The position numbers were made by a program, and so were the translations under genes. The notes beneath the pieces were generated by a model. The model was not told the origin of the DNA. It saw nothing but the letters and a program-made list of their open reading frames with translations, and searched no databases. Shown piece by piece: positions 11,604 through 24,200 of a stretch of 64,000 nt of DNA. The stretch is from Podospora bellae-mahoneyi (Eukaryota; Ascomycota; Sordariomycetes; Sordariales; Podosporaceae). Location: assembly GCF_035222275.1 (NCBI RefSeq), contig NW_026946359.1, forward strand, positions 4,588,001 through 4,652,000, written 5' to 3'. Every line of letters starts with the position of its first letter. The stretch's first letter is position 1.

Positions 11604-13421
11604 TTACTCCATAGACTGCTGAACCGAGCGACGAAGACGCCTGTTGTAGTTGCGGCGCTCGTCCACTCCTCCCCAGTACAGCTTGAAGGCTTCCGGATTG
11701 ACCAGCGTCCGAGGATCGTACGGAGGGTTCTCCTCCTCCAAAGCATCAATCACCGCCTCAATGTGAGACTTGACATCCTCTCTCTTACTGATCGCAGAAA
11801 CATAGCATGGTGTTCCATCAGGGGATATCCTATGGTGGAAGAGACGGGTCTCAAATCTAACACGAGGCTGTTCTTCTGGGAACCTGGGGCTGAAGTGAAG
11901 CCTGAATCTGAACAGCCCACCATCAAGATTCGTCATAGGCTTCCCGAAATAAGTGACTGCCCAGATAAAGGGGTTGCTGTCGACCAGTTCGATGTTGTGC
12001 GGGAGGTCGGCACGCTTGAAGGACTCGACCACCTGCTCGAACTGGCGATAGAGGTTGACCGCGACGGTGGTCTCTTTGGCCTTGGCCTCCATTCCCTCAG
12101 CCGCCCATCGGTCAGTCTCCGCATCAAGAGCATTTTTGATGTTGCGCAGCCGCCTCTCCAGTTCTGGGTAGTTGAACTTTCCCTCCATCGAGTTGCTAGC
12201 TCCTTCAAAAGGCATCCTGGTGAAAGATTGCCCGTCCTTGGTCTCTTCCTTCCCCTTCTGGACGGCTGCGAGGTACGACTCATAGTACCACAGGAAGCGA
12301 CGCTTGCATAGATCCTTGAATGGCAGGAACGGGGTGCTATCCTCATCTAGCGTATCCATGTCGAGATCGTAGTCACTTGGCACCATTGGGGTGATAGATC
12401 CGCCTGCATCCATCCCAAGATACTCCTCCAGACGTTGAATCACCGAGATTCGGAGGGTTTCATGCCGAATCTGTCCTCCCGTCAGCCTCGCAACCGGCAA
12501 TGAACCATCGATTTCGTTACCTTTTGGACGTAGTCCTTCTGGTTCTTCTTGTCCGATGACTCATTGGCATCTTCGAATCCGGGCTCGTTTTCATAGGGAT
12601 TCGTAGACATCAGGCTCTGGATCGAGAGTAGGATAGACTCAAGGCCCTGCGCAGCTGACCACTCCTCACCAGGTTCTCCACGCCATGTCCTAGGTCTTGT
12701 TAGTCCAAAACGAGAAGAAGCGTGCGCAGAGAGAGACAAGAAAGTACCCGAGAATCGACCTATATCCTGGTTAGCCCGGACTCCCCCCCGATTGATCGCT
12801 CCTGTACGTACAAGCAAACTTTTCCATTAGCATAGATGTTGGGGTTAAACCGGGTACGGCCAGAGTTTGTCGTGGTACAAGTGACTGTTGGTGACTTGCG
12901 GGGGTAATCTAGAGAAGATCAGGTTGGTTGCTGAGCGAACAATGACAAAGATGCCGGAAAGCGAATGTCAATGTCTCTTATAAACCATCATCACGTACCC
13001 TTGTTGAACTTGAAGTCGAACTGCCGGTATGTTAGCCAGCTACCAATCGTTGCAGACTCATTTCATGTTACCTCGAAGAAGCCGAATTCATACGGCGTCT
13101 CGTGGGGACCAATGATGAGGGCCTTGACGTTTCGGACATCTATGTCACGACAAGCGACGGCGAGAGCTAAGGAGTCTTGTGAGCTGAAGATACACGGGGC
13201 TACCGTTTTGGAGACCATGCCAGCTTACAAAGATCCGAGTTTTTCTGGAGGTCACTCAGCTCCTATACATCAAGACCGACATCGCCGTCTGTGTCAGCCT
13301 TCGGTACACCTTCGAGCCCATCCATGTTGCAGCCCTGCGGTGTGTGCTCTCCCCCACTGTCCGAGAGCGTCGAACCACGGCAACCCACCTTTGTGATCCG
13401 GAAGACGGACTGGTCCGCCAT
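11604..13421 (-). CDS. Tandem ubiquitin-conjugating (UBC) domain protein, UBE2Z-like
   Basis: Eight exons: 13389-13421, 13229-13262, 13072-13166, 12999-13020, 12812-12908, 12748-12759, 12521-12689 and 11604-12470, together 442 codons. UBC domain 1 (about residues 8-150) shows a PYEFGFFEFDFKFNKDYP core, an NPNIYANGKVCL active-site region with Cys93, GTWRGEPGEEW and LLSIQSLMSTNPYENEPG, which resembles UBE2Z/Use1-type E2 enzymes. A second UBC-like fold (about residues 310-442) has NPFIWAVTYFGKPM, GGLFRFRLHFSPRFPEEQP and HHRISPDGTPCY with Cys376. Family role: ubiquitin or ubiquitin-like transfer from an E1 to a substrate or E3. Exon 6 is only 12 nt and follows directly on the Cys93 codon. Whether both cysteines are charged is unknown. 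Confidence 0.88.
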
Positions 13422-14559
13422 TGTAGATGAATGTTGTCGAAATGGATGTCGTCAAGGCGGAGTGTATAATGAATAAAACAGCGAAGAACTGTGCTGCGGA
13501 CCGTCAAGGGTAGCTGGAAGCTATGCTGGGAATGAGGTTCTCACGAGTGGGATGTTTGGGAGAAGGGGTCCGGGTCAGCACAAATGGTCGAAAGGCAGTG
13601 CCCGGACAAGGTTATAGGCAGGTCCCGCCTACGAGATTAGCGGCCTTTGCCTGCGCTAACGTTGGGTGTAACTGACAGTTGGGACAAAGTGCGGGGCAAC
13701 AGTTATTGAGAGTTGGAGACTGAAAGGGATCGATTGGTTAATAACGGCACAATGTGGTAGCATTGCCTGATGTAAAACTGCATGCTTGGGCTTCTATGGA
13801 ATGTCGAGTTACCTCGCCAGGCAATTTGAGAACCCCATACCAGTAGTGTGAAAGATCTGGGAATACAAGTCATTCGGCCTGTCCCCACTCTTGGTAGGCA
13901 ACCATGCCTTTGTTTTCACTCGTTGATCTGCTACCTTAGTCGATGCCTTCGGCTACTGATGTGGTCATTACTCTTCGTTGGTATCTCGAGAAGCGTGCAT
14001 TCAACATGCAAATTTGGACTTGGCAGCCTTGTTTTATATTAAAGCCGGCCCGGGTAGGTGAATGTCTGGAGGGGTCTTGATGCCAGAGAGACCAGCTGTT
14101 CAAGTCTAAACCTCTTGCAACATAAAAACAGGCGCATGGAAGATATGTTGAATCTAACCTGTTCATATCAAAGGCAGTATAGACAGGGGAAACATATGGA
14201 CTCTGAAACATTCTACACATTACACTAATGTCGTTGGGAAGGCTGTGGAGGGGAACAGTTGCGTGTGAAGCACCCCTCCATGACTGACCATCGGTGTTGT
14301 GGAGCCACAGGTACCGAGAGTGGGGGCCAGTTTGGAGAACCCCTGTCCCCAACGACGCGGTCGTCGCGCTTTTTCCAACTTGACGCGTAAAGTACCTTCA
14401 TACTAGCATCGTCAACCTCAAGGTTTGCCTGCAGTAGCATCACCTTCACAGCTTAACCTCTTTGCATTGATTTTCATTCCAGGCCGATCAATCTTCTCAA
14501 TAACCGGAAAGTCTTCTTTTCCAGATACAAGCGAATCTACATATCCGATATCCACAACT
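13422..14559. other. Divergent intergenic 13422-14559
   Basis: Promoter region between the minus-strand UBC gene and plus-strand rfc2. No gene, repeat or RNA recognised. Confidence 0.6.
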
Positions 14560-15841
14560 ATGGCCAACTTTTTTGACCTCAAGGCCCGAAAGGCTGCCCT
14601 TGCCAATGGAGCAGCCACCAAAGAAATCGAGAAGAAAGATGGCGAGAACACCAGAGTGCAACCATGGGTTGAGAAATAGTACGTATTTTTCATCATGATC
14701 AACACTTCAACTTCCTAAATACTGACCCTCATCCCCCTCCAGCCGACCCAAAACCCTCAGCGATGTCACCGCCCAAGACCACACCATCACCGTCCTCCAG
14801 CGAACCCTCCAAGCCTCCAACGTATGTTCACCCTCTTCACCACCTTCAAGTTTCCCAACTAACATGCCACTTTCTCCCCAGCTCCCCCACATGCTCTTCT
14901 ACGGACCCCCAGGAACAGGCAAAACCTCGACCATCCTCGCCCTCGCCAAAGAGCTCTACGGTCCCGAACTGATGAAATCCCGTGTCCTCGAGCTCAACGC
15001 CTCCGACGAGCGCGGCATCTCCATCGTCCGCGAAAAAGTCAAGGATTTCGCCCGTATGCAGCTCACCAACGTCTCCTCTGCCGCCTACAAAGCCCGCTAC
15101 CCCTGCCCCCCGTTTAAGATCATCATTCTGGACGAGGCAGACAGCATGACGCAGGATGCGCAGTCGGCCTTGAGACGGACAATGGAGACATACAGCAAGA
15201 TTACCCGTTTTTGTTTGATTTGCAACTACGTCACGAGGATCATTGACCCATTGGCGTCGAGGTGTAGCAAGTTTAGGTTCAAGAGTTTGGACCAGGGGAA
15301 TGCGAAGAAACGATTGGAGGAGATTGCAGAGAAGGAAAAGGTTGGGTTGGACGAGGGTGCGGTGGAGGGGTTGATAAACTGTGCGGAGGGGGATTTGAGA
15401 AAGGCGATTACTTATCTGCAGAGTGCGGCGAGACTGGTTGGGGCGGTGCAGCAGCCTGGTGGAGGAGACGATGGGGAGGATGGGATGGATGTGGATAAGA
15501 AGACGGTTTCGGTCAAGATCGTGCAGGATATTGCGGGGGTGATTCCTGACGAGACGATTCAGAGACTTGTCAAGGCGATGAGGCCGACGACTTTGGGGGG
15601 GAATTATACACCTATTGCGAAGGAGGTGGAGGATATGGTGGCGGATGGGTGGAGTGCTGGGCAGGTGGTAACTCAGCTTTATCAGGCGGTAGTGTATGAC
15701 GAGACAATTGAGGACGCGCAAAAGAACAAGATTCTGTTGGTATTCTCGGAGATTGATAAGAGGTTGGTGGACGGGGCGGATGAACATCTTTCGATTTTGG
15801 ATCTGGCGTTGCGAATATCGGGTATTTTGGGTGGGAGATAG
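14560..15841 (+). CDS. rfc2: Replication factor C subunit 2 (AAA+ clamp loader)
   Basis: Exons 14560-14678, 14743-14821 and 14882-15841; 385 residues. It starts [24 protein letters not shown] spans the first splice junction. Walker A is GPPGTGKT (residues 74-81), Walker B is IILDEAD (about 147-153), and the sensor/arginine-finger SRC motif (SRCSKFRF) lies near residue 193. The RFC-box order and wording ([20 protein letters not shown]) match yeast Rfc2 / human RFC4. It acts in the nucleus within the RFC pentamer loading PCNA, and in alternative loaders. An acidic insert ([12 protein letters not shown]) is present before the collar domain. It converges on the next gene with 134 bp between stop codons. 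Sense strand turns G-rich in the 3' half. Confidence 0.97.
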
Positions 15842-15975
15842 ATAGGGAGGCATGATGTTGCACGGAATAATGTAAATTCCCATGGCGTCTTTGAGGCAGC
15901 AAGCAGGCAAAAATACAGGGGAACTGGTAGAATCGTCTTTTTTTTGCCACCTTTAACTACATAATACAATACATT

Positions 15976-17553
15976 TCACTCATCAGACCTCAGCAGCCCC
16001 AGATTCCCTTTGACCATATCCCAAACCGTTCCTGTCTTGGCCGCTGCTGCTGGTTGCTCAACCATCTTGCTTCCTCGACGGGTGTGTTTTCTCGCAGGCC
16101 AGCTCCCCTCCGCCATCCAGATATCCTCCTCCCCTTCGTTCATGCTTGCTCCCTCTCTGGCCTTCTGTCCTAGCAAGAGATCCACCTCCGCCAACGTCTG
16201 CAACGACCCCTCCAGCGCCACCTGCCCTTCCTCAATCTTCTCCGTTACTGTCTCAAACGTGGCAATCTTGGCTTGCTCAGCTGCATACACCCATTGTTTG
16301 ACACGGCCAGAAACTTGGGTGTAGTCGTCATTGCTGGTGGAGAGGGTATGGTCACTGGACATTACCCTATTGCCTCCCGGCATAGGGTGTGCGGGTATCA
16401 ACTGGCTTTCTTGAGCTAGATGATCCAAAGCCGTGGTGTTTTCCTTAACTTGTTTGCTGATTGTATTGTTCAGATGGTGTTTCTGAGCAATGAGACTCTT
16501 TTGCTCGCGGGAGAGGGCGAGGAGTTGTTCTAGGTAGGGGGTGAGGAGTTGTGCTGCGGACGTTGGTTGAGAAGACAGCCCAGACTCGTTCTGTGAGTTC
16601 ATATCTGCTGGTTTGGTGGGTTTGATGTTTGGTTTAGGGTGTTGGCTGACGAGATTGAGGAGGAATTTGCGAGCCTCGAGGTATTGGTCGTATTTATCCT
16701 TTATACTGGCCAGCTGGGCGTCCATGTCAAGGGGCTCGTTAATGGACGCTTTGCTGGCGCGGAATCGGTTGTCTGAACTGCCTGGGGGGTGGTCGGCGTC
16801 GTCGCCTGATGCTTTGGAAAGTTCATTTTCGATCCAGCTGATGAGTTCTATCCTGGTTTTGTTGAGGGCTTCGAGTTTGGCGCTGTCGGTGGTGGTTTCT
16901 GGGCGGGCGGCGGATTGTGACCTGACCTTGTCTAGGGCTTTCTCTTCTTTTTGGAGTAATAGCTTTGCCTCGAAGACGTGTTTCTCTAGTTGGTCGTTTA
17001 GGTCTTTGAGGTGGGCGTTGATGGAGGTGTTATCGAGAGTCATGGCGGAGACGATCTCTCTTGGAATGTTGGGTAGAGGTCGACTGTCTCGAAATACCTC
17101 CTTGGGGTTCATGAAATCTGGCAATGCTGCTGGCTTTTGACTCAGCTGGATGAGGTGCTTTTCGATTGCCTGGAGCCTCTCGCGCTTCTTTTCGAGACTG
17201 ATAATCGCCAGGTGCTCCTGGAGTCGCTCTAGGCCTCCATTTGAGCTGTCATCTTCTTCTGGCTCGCTTGCATAACTGGTTTCATGAGTCTGCTTTCTGA
17301 ACTCGTCACGGGCTTTGATGTTTGCCCTCAAAGCCTCGAGATATTGTCGATAAAGGCCTTGGGTGGTGGGGGCTGGGCCAGGCTTCTGATCAGTAACCAG
17401 AGCCAGGGGTTCTCTAACAGATCCATGCTGGAGACTAGACTCCAGATGCAATGCTATCATTCGTCGAATATGTGCTGCTTCTTCACGTGGTCTGATGTAG
17501 GGGTCGAGAACTCTTTGTATGGTTGTGAGGGTATCACTGGTTGGGCTGGGCAT
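15976..17553 (-). CDS. Coiled-coil protein of unknown function (525 aa)
   Basis: Single exon from MPSPTSDTLTTIQRVL. Nearly the whole protein is predicted alpha-helical by eye. Likely coiled-coil stretches are around residues 110-145 (LERLQEHLAIISLEKKRERL), 180-215 (LNDQLEKHVFEAKLLLQKEE) and 350-385, separated by polar low-complexity linkers; a Leu/Gly-containing tail (WDMVKGNLGLLRSDE) ends the protein. No catalytic motif. Such architecture fits a cytoskeletal, kinetochore or spindle scaffold, but I do not recognise the family. Diverges from brr2 across 681 bp. Confidence 0.8.
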   Translation of the reverse strand: MPSPTSDTLTTIQRVLDPYIRPREEAAHIRRMIALHLESSLQHGSVREPLALVTDQKPGPAPTTQGLYRQYLEALRANIKARDEFRKQTHETSYASEPEEDDSSNGGLERLQEHLAIISLEKKRERLQAIEKHLIQLSQKPAALPDFMNPKEVFRDSRPLPNIPREIVSAMTLDNTSINAHLKDLNDQLEKHVFEAKLLLQKEEKALDKVRSQSAARPETTTDSAKLEALNKTRIELISWIENELSKASGDDADHPPGSSDNRFRASKASINEPLDMDAQLASIKDKYDQYLEARKFLLNLVSQHPKPNIKPTKPADMNSQNESGLSSQPTSAAQLLTPYLEQLLALSREQKSLIAQKHHLNNTISKQVKENTTALDHLAQESQLIPAHPMPGGNRVMSSDHTLSTSNDDYTQVSGRVKQWVYAAEQAKIATFETVTEKIEEGQVALEGSLQTLAEVDLLLGQKAREGASMNEGEEDIWMAEGSWPARKHTRRGSKMVEQPAAAAKTGTVWDMVKGNLGLLRSDE

Positions 17554-18234
17554 TGCGGTGAGTTGTAAGGTGAGGTTGAAGCGTTCGCTAACAAAAGATT
17601 GAGGATGCTGGCTTCGGTTTATGGGCCCAGTTGTCTTTGAAGAAGAGTATATTAAACACCCATGGATTCAGCGTATTCTTGACAATTTCATGAATAACCT
17701 CGTATTGCTGTAGTCAGTAAGTGGTGTTGTTGTTTGTGACAAGATACTGTCTTGAGCAACTTGTAAACACACTGGCTGTTTGTTAGGGAAGTTGACTTGA
17801 TATAAATGCAGGGGCCATCAGTGGTGTCCTCACTAAATATGCCTCAACTACGGTTTACTTTGACAGCAGGCGGCCAATCAGAGGACGTCGCGGAACTACC
17901 CAAAAAATTCCCACATTGAGGACGGCGCATGGCAGCTTCAACTCTCAGACGCGAGCAGCGCGACTGCTATTTTCCACCACATCCACATCTCAACAACGTG
18001 TGACCTGCGTCGTCCACCCACCACGAATTCAGTCATTTGATGCGGCACTCGAATGCATATTTCTTTCAGCTTCTTCAAACAAGCCTGAGTTCAGTTTTGG
18101 GGCGGGGCTGGGTTGGAATAGTTTCCGCCACAGACAGGTTTCGCTGCGGCGACTGCGAAATCCCATAATTTTGAGACGACCATCCTCACCTCGTCGATTT
18201 CTCCCCGTATCATCCATCTCCACCATCCGCCAAC
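17554..18234. promoter_or_regulatory. Divergent promoter region of coiled-coil gene and brr2
   Basis: 681 bp between two divergent starts. A CCAAT box lies at 17874-17878 on the + strand. No coding sequence supported. Confidence 0.5.
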
Positions 18235-21200
18235 ATGTCCGACTATCAGCGCGATGTCTCGCAGTACAAGTACTCGGCCATGTCCAACCTGGTCCTCCAG
18301 GCGGACCGTCGGTTTGTCACAAGACGAACAGACGAGGCCACAGGCGACCCAGAATCTCTCGCCGGTCGTCTCTCCATCAAGGATATGGGCGCACGTGTCG
18401 GCCGCGATGCGGCCCCAAAGACGAAAAAGACCAGTGCCATGCCCAACGTCGAGCGAGGAGATGTACAGGAAGGCGCTGATATTCTCCAACACTTGAAGGA
18501 CAAGAAGAAGAAGGGCAAGACCGAGACCCGCGGCGGTGGTATTCTCGCGAGCACCGACATGATCGAGGGTATCATCTACCGACCACGAACACAGCCAACA
18601 CGGGACGCATTCAACCTCATCCTGACGATTGTGGCCGAGCACTTGGGTGACCTACCCCACGACACAGTGCGCAGCGCGGCTGATGCCGTACTGGAGTTCC
18701 TCAAGGATGATGACCTCAAGGATTTTGACAAGAAGAAGGAAATTGATGGGATATTGGGCGAGTCTATGGATCCAAAGCAGTTCAATGAGCTGGTAAATCT
18801 TGGTAAGAAGATCACAGATTACGATGCGCAGGACGACGAGGATGAGGAAATGGGCGATGCCAGACCAGATGCCGATGATGAAATTGATGGCCGCCAAGGT
18901 GTTGCGGTCAACTTTGAAAACGACGAAGATGATGATGGCATGGTAGATGTAGTACGGGACGAGTCTTCTTCTGAGGACGAGGAAGAGGACATTGACGATG
19001 AGGATCGGCCAGAGCTTCAGGAGGTTGCCGAGGGTGGGGAGGCTGGGATTGATCGGGATGAGGAGGAGGTAGGGTTGGTTGATGGCGACACTATTGTTAT
19101 CGATGCAGCGCCAAACGGGAAGGACAAGTCCGAGGAGAAGAACTTTGTGCCGGCCCGAGATATTGATGCATATTGGTTACAACGGCAAATTGGTCGCCTT
19201 TACCCAGATGCCCATGTTCAGCACGACAAGACCTCCCTTGCGCTCAAGATCCTTTCAGGAGAGCCAGATGAGCCAGGTGGAGAGGAGAAGCAACTTCGCG
19301 ACATTGAAAATGACCTCATGGAGCTCTTTGACTACGAGCACCATGAGATTGTGCAAAAGCTGATCGAGAACCGGGAAAAGGTTGTTTGGCTTACACGGCT
19401 GGCCAGGGCAGAGGACCAGAAGGAACGAGACACAATCGAAAGAGAAATGGCTTCAGAAGGGCTGCGGTGGATTCTGGACGAACTTCATGGCAAGTCCAAG
19501 GATGACCAAAAGAAGCCAAAGATGGAAATCAAGATGGACATTGACTCTGGTGCCTTTGCCGACGGGAAAGCCCCAAAGCAGGAAAAGCCTGATGGTCAGT
19601 TGGTCGGCGGTCTTCAACCCAAGAAACTGATCAACCTGGAAAATCTCGTGTTCGACCAAGGCAATCATCTCAACACCAATCCCAAGGTCAGGCTACCGGA
19701 AGGTACCACAAAAAGAACCTTCAAGGGCTACGAAGAAATTCATGTGCCTCCACCCAAGAAGCGTAATGATCCTAGCGATGTGAACATCCCTATTTCGGAG
19801 ATGCCAGAGTGGGCTCAACCTCCTTTCAGCACAACCAAGTCTCTCAACAAGATTCAGTCAAAGTGCTTCCCTACTGCGTTTCATGACGACGGCAACATGC
19901 TGGTCTGCGCCCCGACAGGTTCCGGCAAGACCAACGTGTCTATGCTCACCATTCTCAGAGAGATTGGCAAGAACAGGAACGAGAGGGGTGAGATTGACCT
20001 CGACGCCTTCAAGATTGTCTACATTGCCCCCCTGAAGGCTCTTGTACAGGAGCAGGTCGGCAATTTTGGCAAGCGTCTGGAGCCGTATGGTATCAAGGTC
20101 TCGGAATTGACTGGTGACCGGCAGCTCACCAAGCAGCAAATCTCTGAGACTCAGATCATTGTCACGACACCTGAGAAGTGGGATGTCATCACCAGAAAGG
20201 CCACTGATATCTCCTACACAAATCTGGTTCGGCTGATCATTATCGACGAAATCCATCTTCTACATGATGATCGTGGCCCGGTTTTGGAGAGCATTGTGAG
20301 CAGGACGATTCGCAAGACCGAGCAAACCGGTGAACCAGTCCGTATTGTTGGTCTCTCTGCTACTTTGCCGAACTACAAAGATGTCGCAAGCTTCCTGCGT
20401 GTTGATATGGCCAAGGGCTTGTTCCATTTTGATGGTTCATTCCGTCCCTGCCCGTTGCGCCAAGAATTCATTGGCATCACCGAGAGGAAAGCCATCAAGC
20501 AACTCAAGACCATGAACGATATTACCTACACCAAGGTGATCGAGCATGTCGGCACTCACCGCAACCAAATGCTGATTTTCGTTCATTCGAGAAAAGAAAC
20601 GGCAAAGACGGCCAAGTACATTCGCGACAAGGCTTTGGAGATGGATACCATCAACCAGATCCTCAAGCACGATGCTGGTACTCGTGAGGTGCTTAGTGAA
20701 GCAGCGAATGCAGTCAACAATACGGATCTCAAGAACATCTTGCCCTACGGTTTTGGTATCCATCACGCTGGTATGAGCCGAGCTGATCGCACTGATGTGG
20801 AGGATCTTTTCTCTAGCGGCCATATTCAGGTGCTTGTCTGCACGGCCACCCTCGCTTGGGGTGTCAACTTGCCTGCTCACACAGTCATTATCAAGGGTAC
20901 TCAAGTTTATTCTCCAGAAAAGGGTAGCTGGGTTGAATTGAGCCCTCAGGATGTCCTGCAGATGCTTGGTCGTGCCGGTCGCCCACAGTTCGACACATAC
21001 GGTGAAGGCATCATCATCACCACTCAGGGAGAAATGACGTACTATCTTTCGCTTCTCAACCAGCAGCTGCCTATTGAAAGTCAGTTTGCAAGCAAGCTGG
21101 TGGACAATCTCAACGCCGAAATCGTCCTGGGCAATGTTCGCAGCCGCGATGAAGGTGTGGAGTGGCTCGGCTACACCTATCTCTTCGTTCGCATGCTCCG

Positions 21201-24200
21201 GTCGCCCGGTCTCTACAGCGTCGGCGCAGAGTACGAGGATGATGAGACATTGGAGCAGAAACGTGTCGATCTAATACACTCGGCCGCTACTGTGCTCAAG
21301 AAGTCGAACTTGATCAAATACGAGGAAAAGACCGGCAAGCTCCAGTCTACCGAGCTTGGTCGTATCGCCTCTCATTACTACATCACAAACTCGTCCATGG
21401 ACACCTACAACAAGCTGATCCAGCCGGCGATGAATGATGTGGAGCTCTTCCGTGTCTTTGCACAGAGTGGCGAGTTCAAGTACATTCCGGTTCGTCAAGA
21501 AGAAAAGCTTGAACTGGCCAAGCTGCTTGCTCGTGTGCCCATTCCCGTCAAGGAGAGCATCGAGGAGCCAACTGCCAAGATCAATGTTCTGCTTCAGGCC
21601 TACATTTCTCGCCTGCGACTGGATGGCCTTGCCCTGATGGCCGACATGGTCTATGTCACTCAGTCTGCTGGCCGCATCCTTCGTGCCATCTTCGAAATCA
21701 CCCTCAAGAAGGGATGGGCTTCAGTTGCCAAGTTGGCTCTGAACCTGTGCAAGATGGCTGAGAAGAGAATGTGGCCGACTATGTCTCCTCTCAGACAGTT
21801 CCCCAGCTGCCCAGGCGAAATCGTCAGAAAGGCTGAGCGGATAGAGGTGCCTTTCAGCAGCTATCTGGACCTTGATCCCCCTCGCATGGGCGAGTTGCTC
21901 GGCATGCCCAAGGCTGGAAAGACTGTTTGCACGCTTGTGGCCAAGTTTCCTCGCGTCGAAGTTCAGGCCAACGTCCAGCCCATGACTCGCTCCATGCTCC
22001 GGGTCGAGTTGACCATCACGCCCAACTTTGAGTGGGATGTTGACGTTCATGGGTTGTCTGAAAGCTTCTGGATCATGGTAGAAGACTGCGATGGTGAAGA
22101 CATTCTCTTCCATGACCAGTTCATCCTCCGCAAGGACTATGCCGAGTCTGATGCGAATGAACACATTGTAGAGTTCACAGTGCCCATCACTGAGCCAATG
22201 CCGCCTAATTACTTCATCTCGGTGATTTCGGACCGCTGGATGCACTCCGAGACTCGACTGCCAGTATCATTCCAGCAGCTGATCCTGCCAGAGAGGTTCC
22301 CACCACACACTGAGCTTCTTGATTTGCAGCCTCTGCCGGTTACCGCCCTGAAGGCCAAGGACTATGCCGCTCTCTACCCTGACTTGACCCAGTTCAACAA
22401 GATCCAAACGCAAACTTTCAACTCGCTCTACGGCACCGACAACAATGTCCTTGTGGCCGCTCCCACGAGCAGCGGCAAGACCGTCTGTGCCGAGTTTGCC
22501 TTGCTTCGTCACTGGAACAAGCAGGAGTCTGGACGTGCAGTGTACATTGCTCCGTTCCAGGAGTTGGTGGACCTGCGCTATCAAGATTGGCAGAAGAAGT
22601 TTGCCAATCTCAGGGGGGGCAAGGATATTGTCAAGCTGACTGGAGAGACTACTGCTGATCTGAAGCTCCTCGAGCAAGGTGACTTGATTCTGGCGACGCC
22701 TCTTCAGTGGGATGTCTTGTCCAGACAATGGAAGCGCAGAAAGAACGTCCAGACTGTGGAGCTCTTCATTACCGATGAGCTGCACATGCTTGGTGGGCAG
22801 ATGGGATACATCTACGAGATCATCGTGTCGCGCATGCACTACATCCGCACCCAGACTGAGCTCCCGGTCAGAATCGTTGGTCTCAGTGTTTCCCTTTCCA
22901 ACGCTCGCGATGTGGGAGAGTGGATTGACGCCAAGAAGCATGATATCTATAATTTTAGCCCTCATGTCAGGCCCGTTCCTCTGGAGCTTCACATTCAGTC
23001 ATACACCATTCCTCATTTCCCATCCCTGATGCTGGCGATGGCTAAGCCAACATATCTGGCTGTGACTCAGATGTCGCCTGATCAGCCGGCTCTCATTTTT
23101 GTGCCCAGCCGCAAGCAAACTAGAGCCACAGCAAGGGACATCCTCACTGCCGCATTGGCAGATGATGATGAGGACCGCTTCTTGAACGTTGAGGTTGAGC
23201 AGATACAGAAGCTTCTCGAGCGTGTCCAAGAGCCAGCTCTCGCGGAGGCTCTCTCCCACGGCGTTGGCTACTACCACGAAGCTCTTAGCCAGAGTGACAA
23301 GCGCATTGTCATGCATCTCTACAAGAATAATGCCATCCAGGTTCTCATCGCCTCTCGCGATGTCTGCTGGGAGCTGGATTGCACTGCCCACCTCGTTATT
23401 GTCATGGGCACGCAATACTTCGAGGGCAGAGAGCACCGCTATGTTGACTACCCGCTCAACGAGGTTCTGCAAATGTTCGGCAAGGCTTCGCAGTCTTCGC
23501 GCGACGGCCGTGGTCGCGGTGTGCTGATGGTGCCGGCGGTGAAGAGAGAGTATTACAAAAAATTCCTCAACGAAGCTTTGCCCGTTGAGTCGCATCTTCA
23601 CAACTTCCTCCAGGATGCGTTTGTGACCGAGATCAGCACGAGGATGATCGAGTCTGGTGAGGATGCTATCAACTGGGCCACATTCACCTACTTTTATCGC
23701 CGACTGCTCGCCAACCCAAGCTACTACAGTCTTACGGATCCTACTCACGAGGGCCTGAGCCAGTACCTCTCTGACATGGTTGAAGCCGCCCTGAAGGAGC
23801 TCTCGGAGTCCAAGATTGTCGACTTTGACGAGGACGAGGGCACTGTCGCTCCTCAGAACGCTGCCATGATTGCTGCGTATTACAACATCTCGTACATCAC
23901 CATGCAGACCTTCCTTCTCTCGCTCACGGCGAAGACGAAGCTCAAGGGCATTCTCGAAATCGTTACCTCTGCTACCGAGTTTGAATCGATTCAGATCCGG
24001 CGTCACGAGGAAGCCATCCTCAGACGCATCTATGACAGTGTTCCCGTGAAGATGGCTGAGCCAGCTTTCGATTCGCCTCATTTCAAGGCCTTTGTGTTGG
24101 TTCAGGCCCATTTCTCCCGGATGAACCTCCCGATTGATTTGGCTAAGGACCAGGAAGTCATCTTGACCAAGATTGTCAGCCTGTTGAATACCATCGTCGA

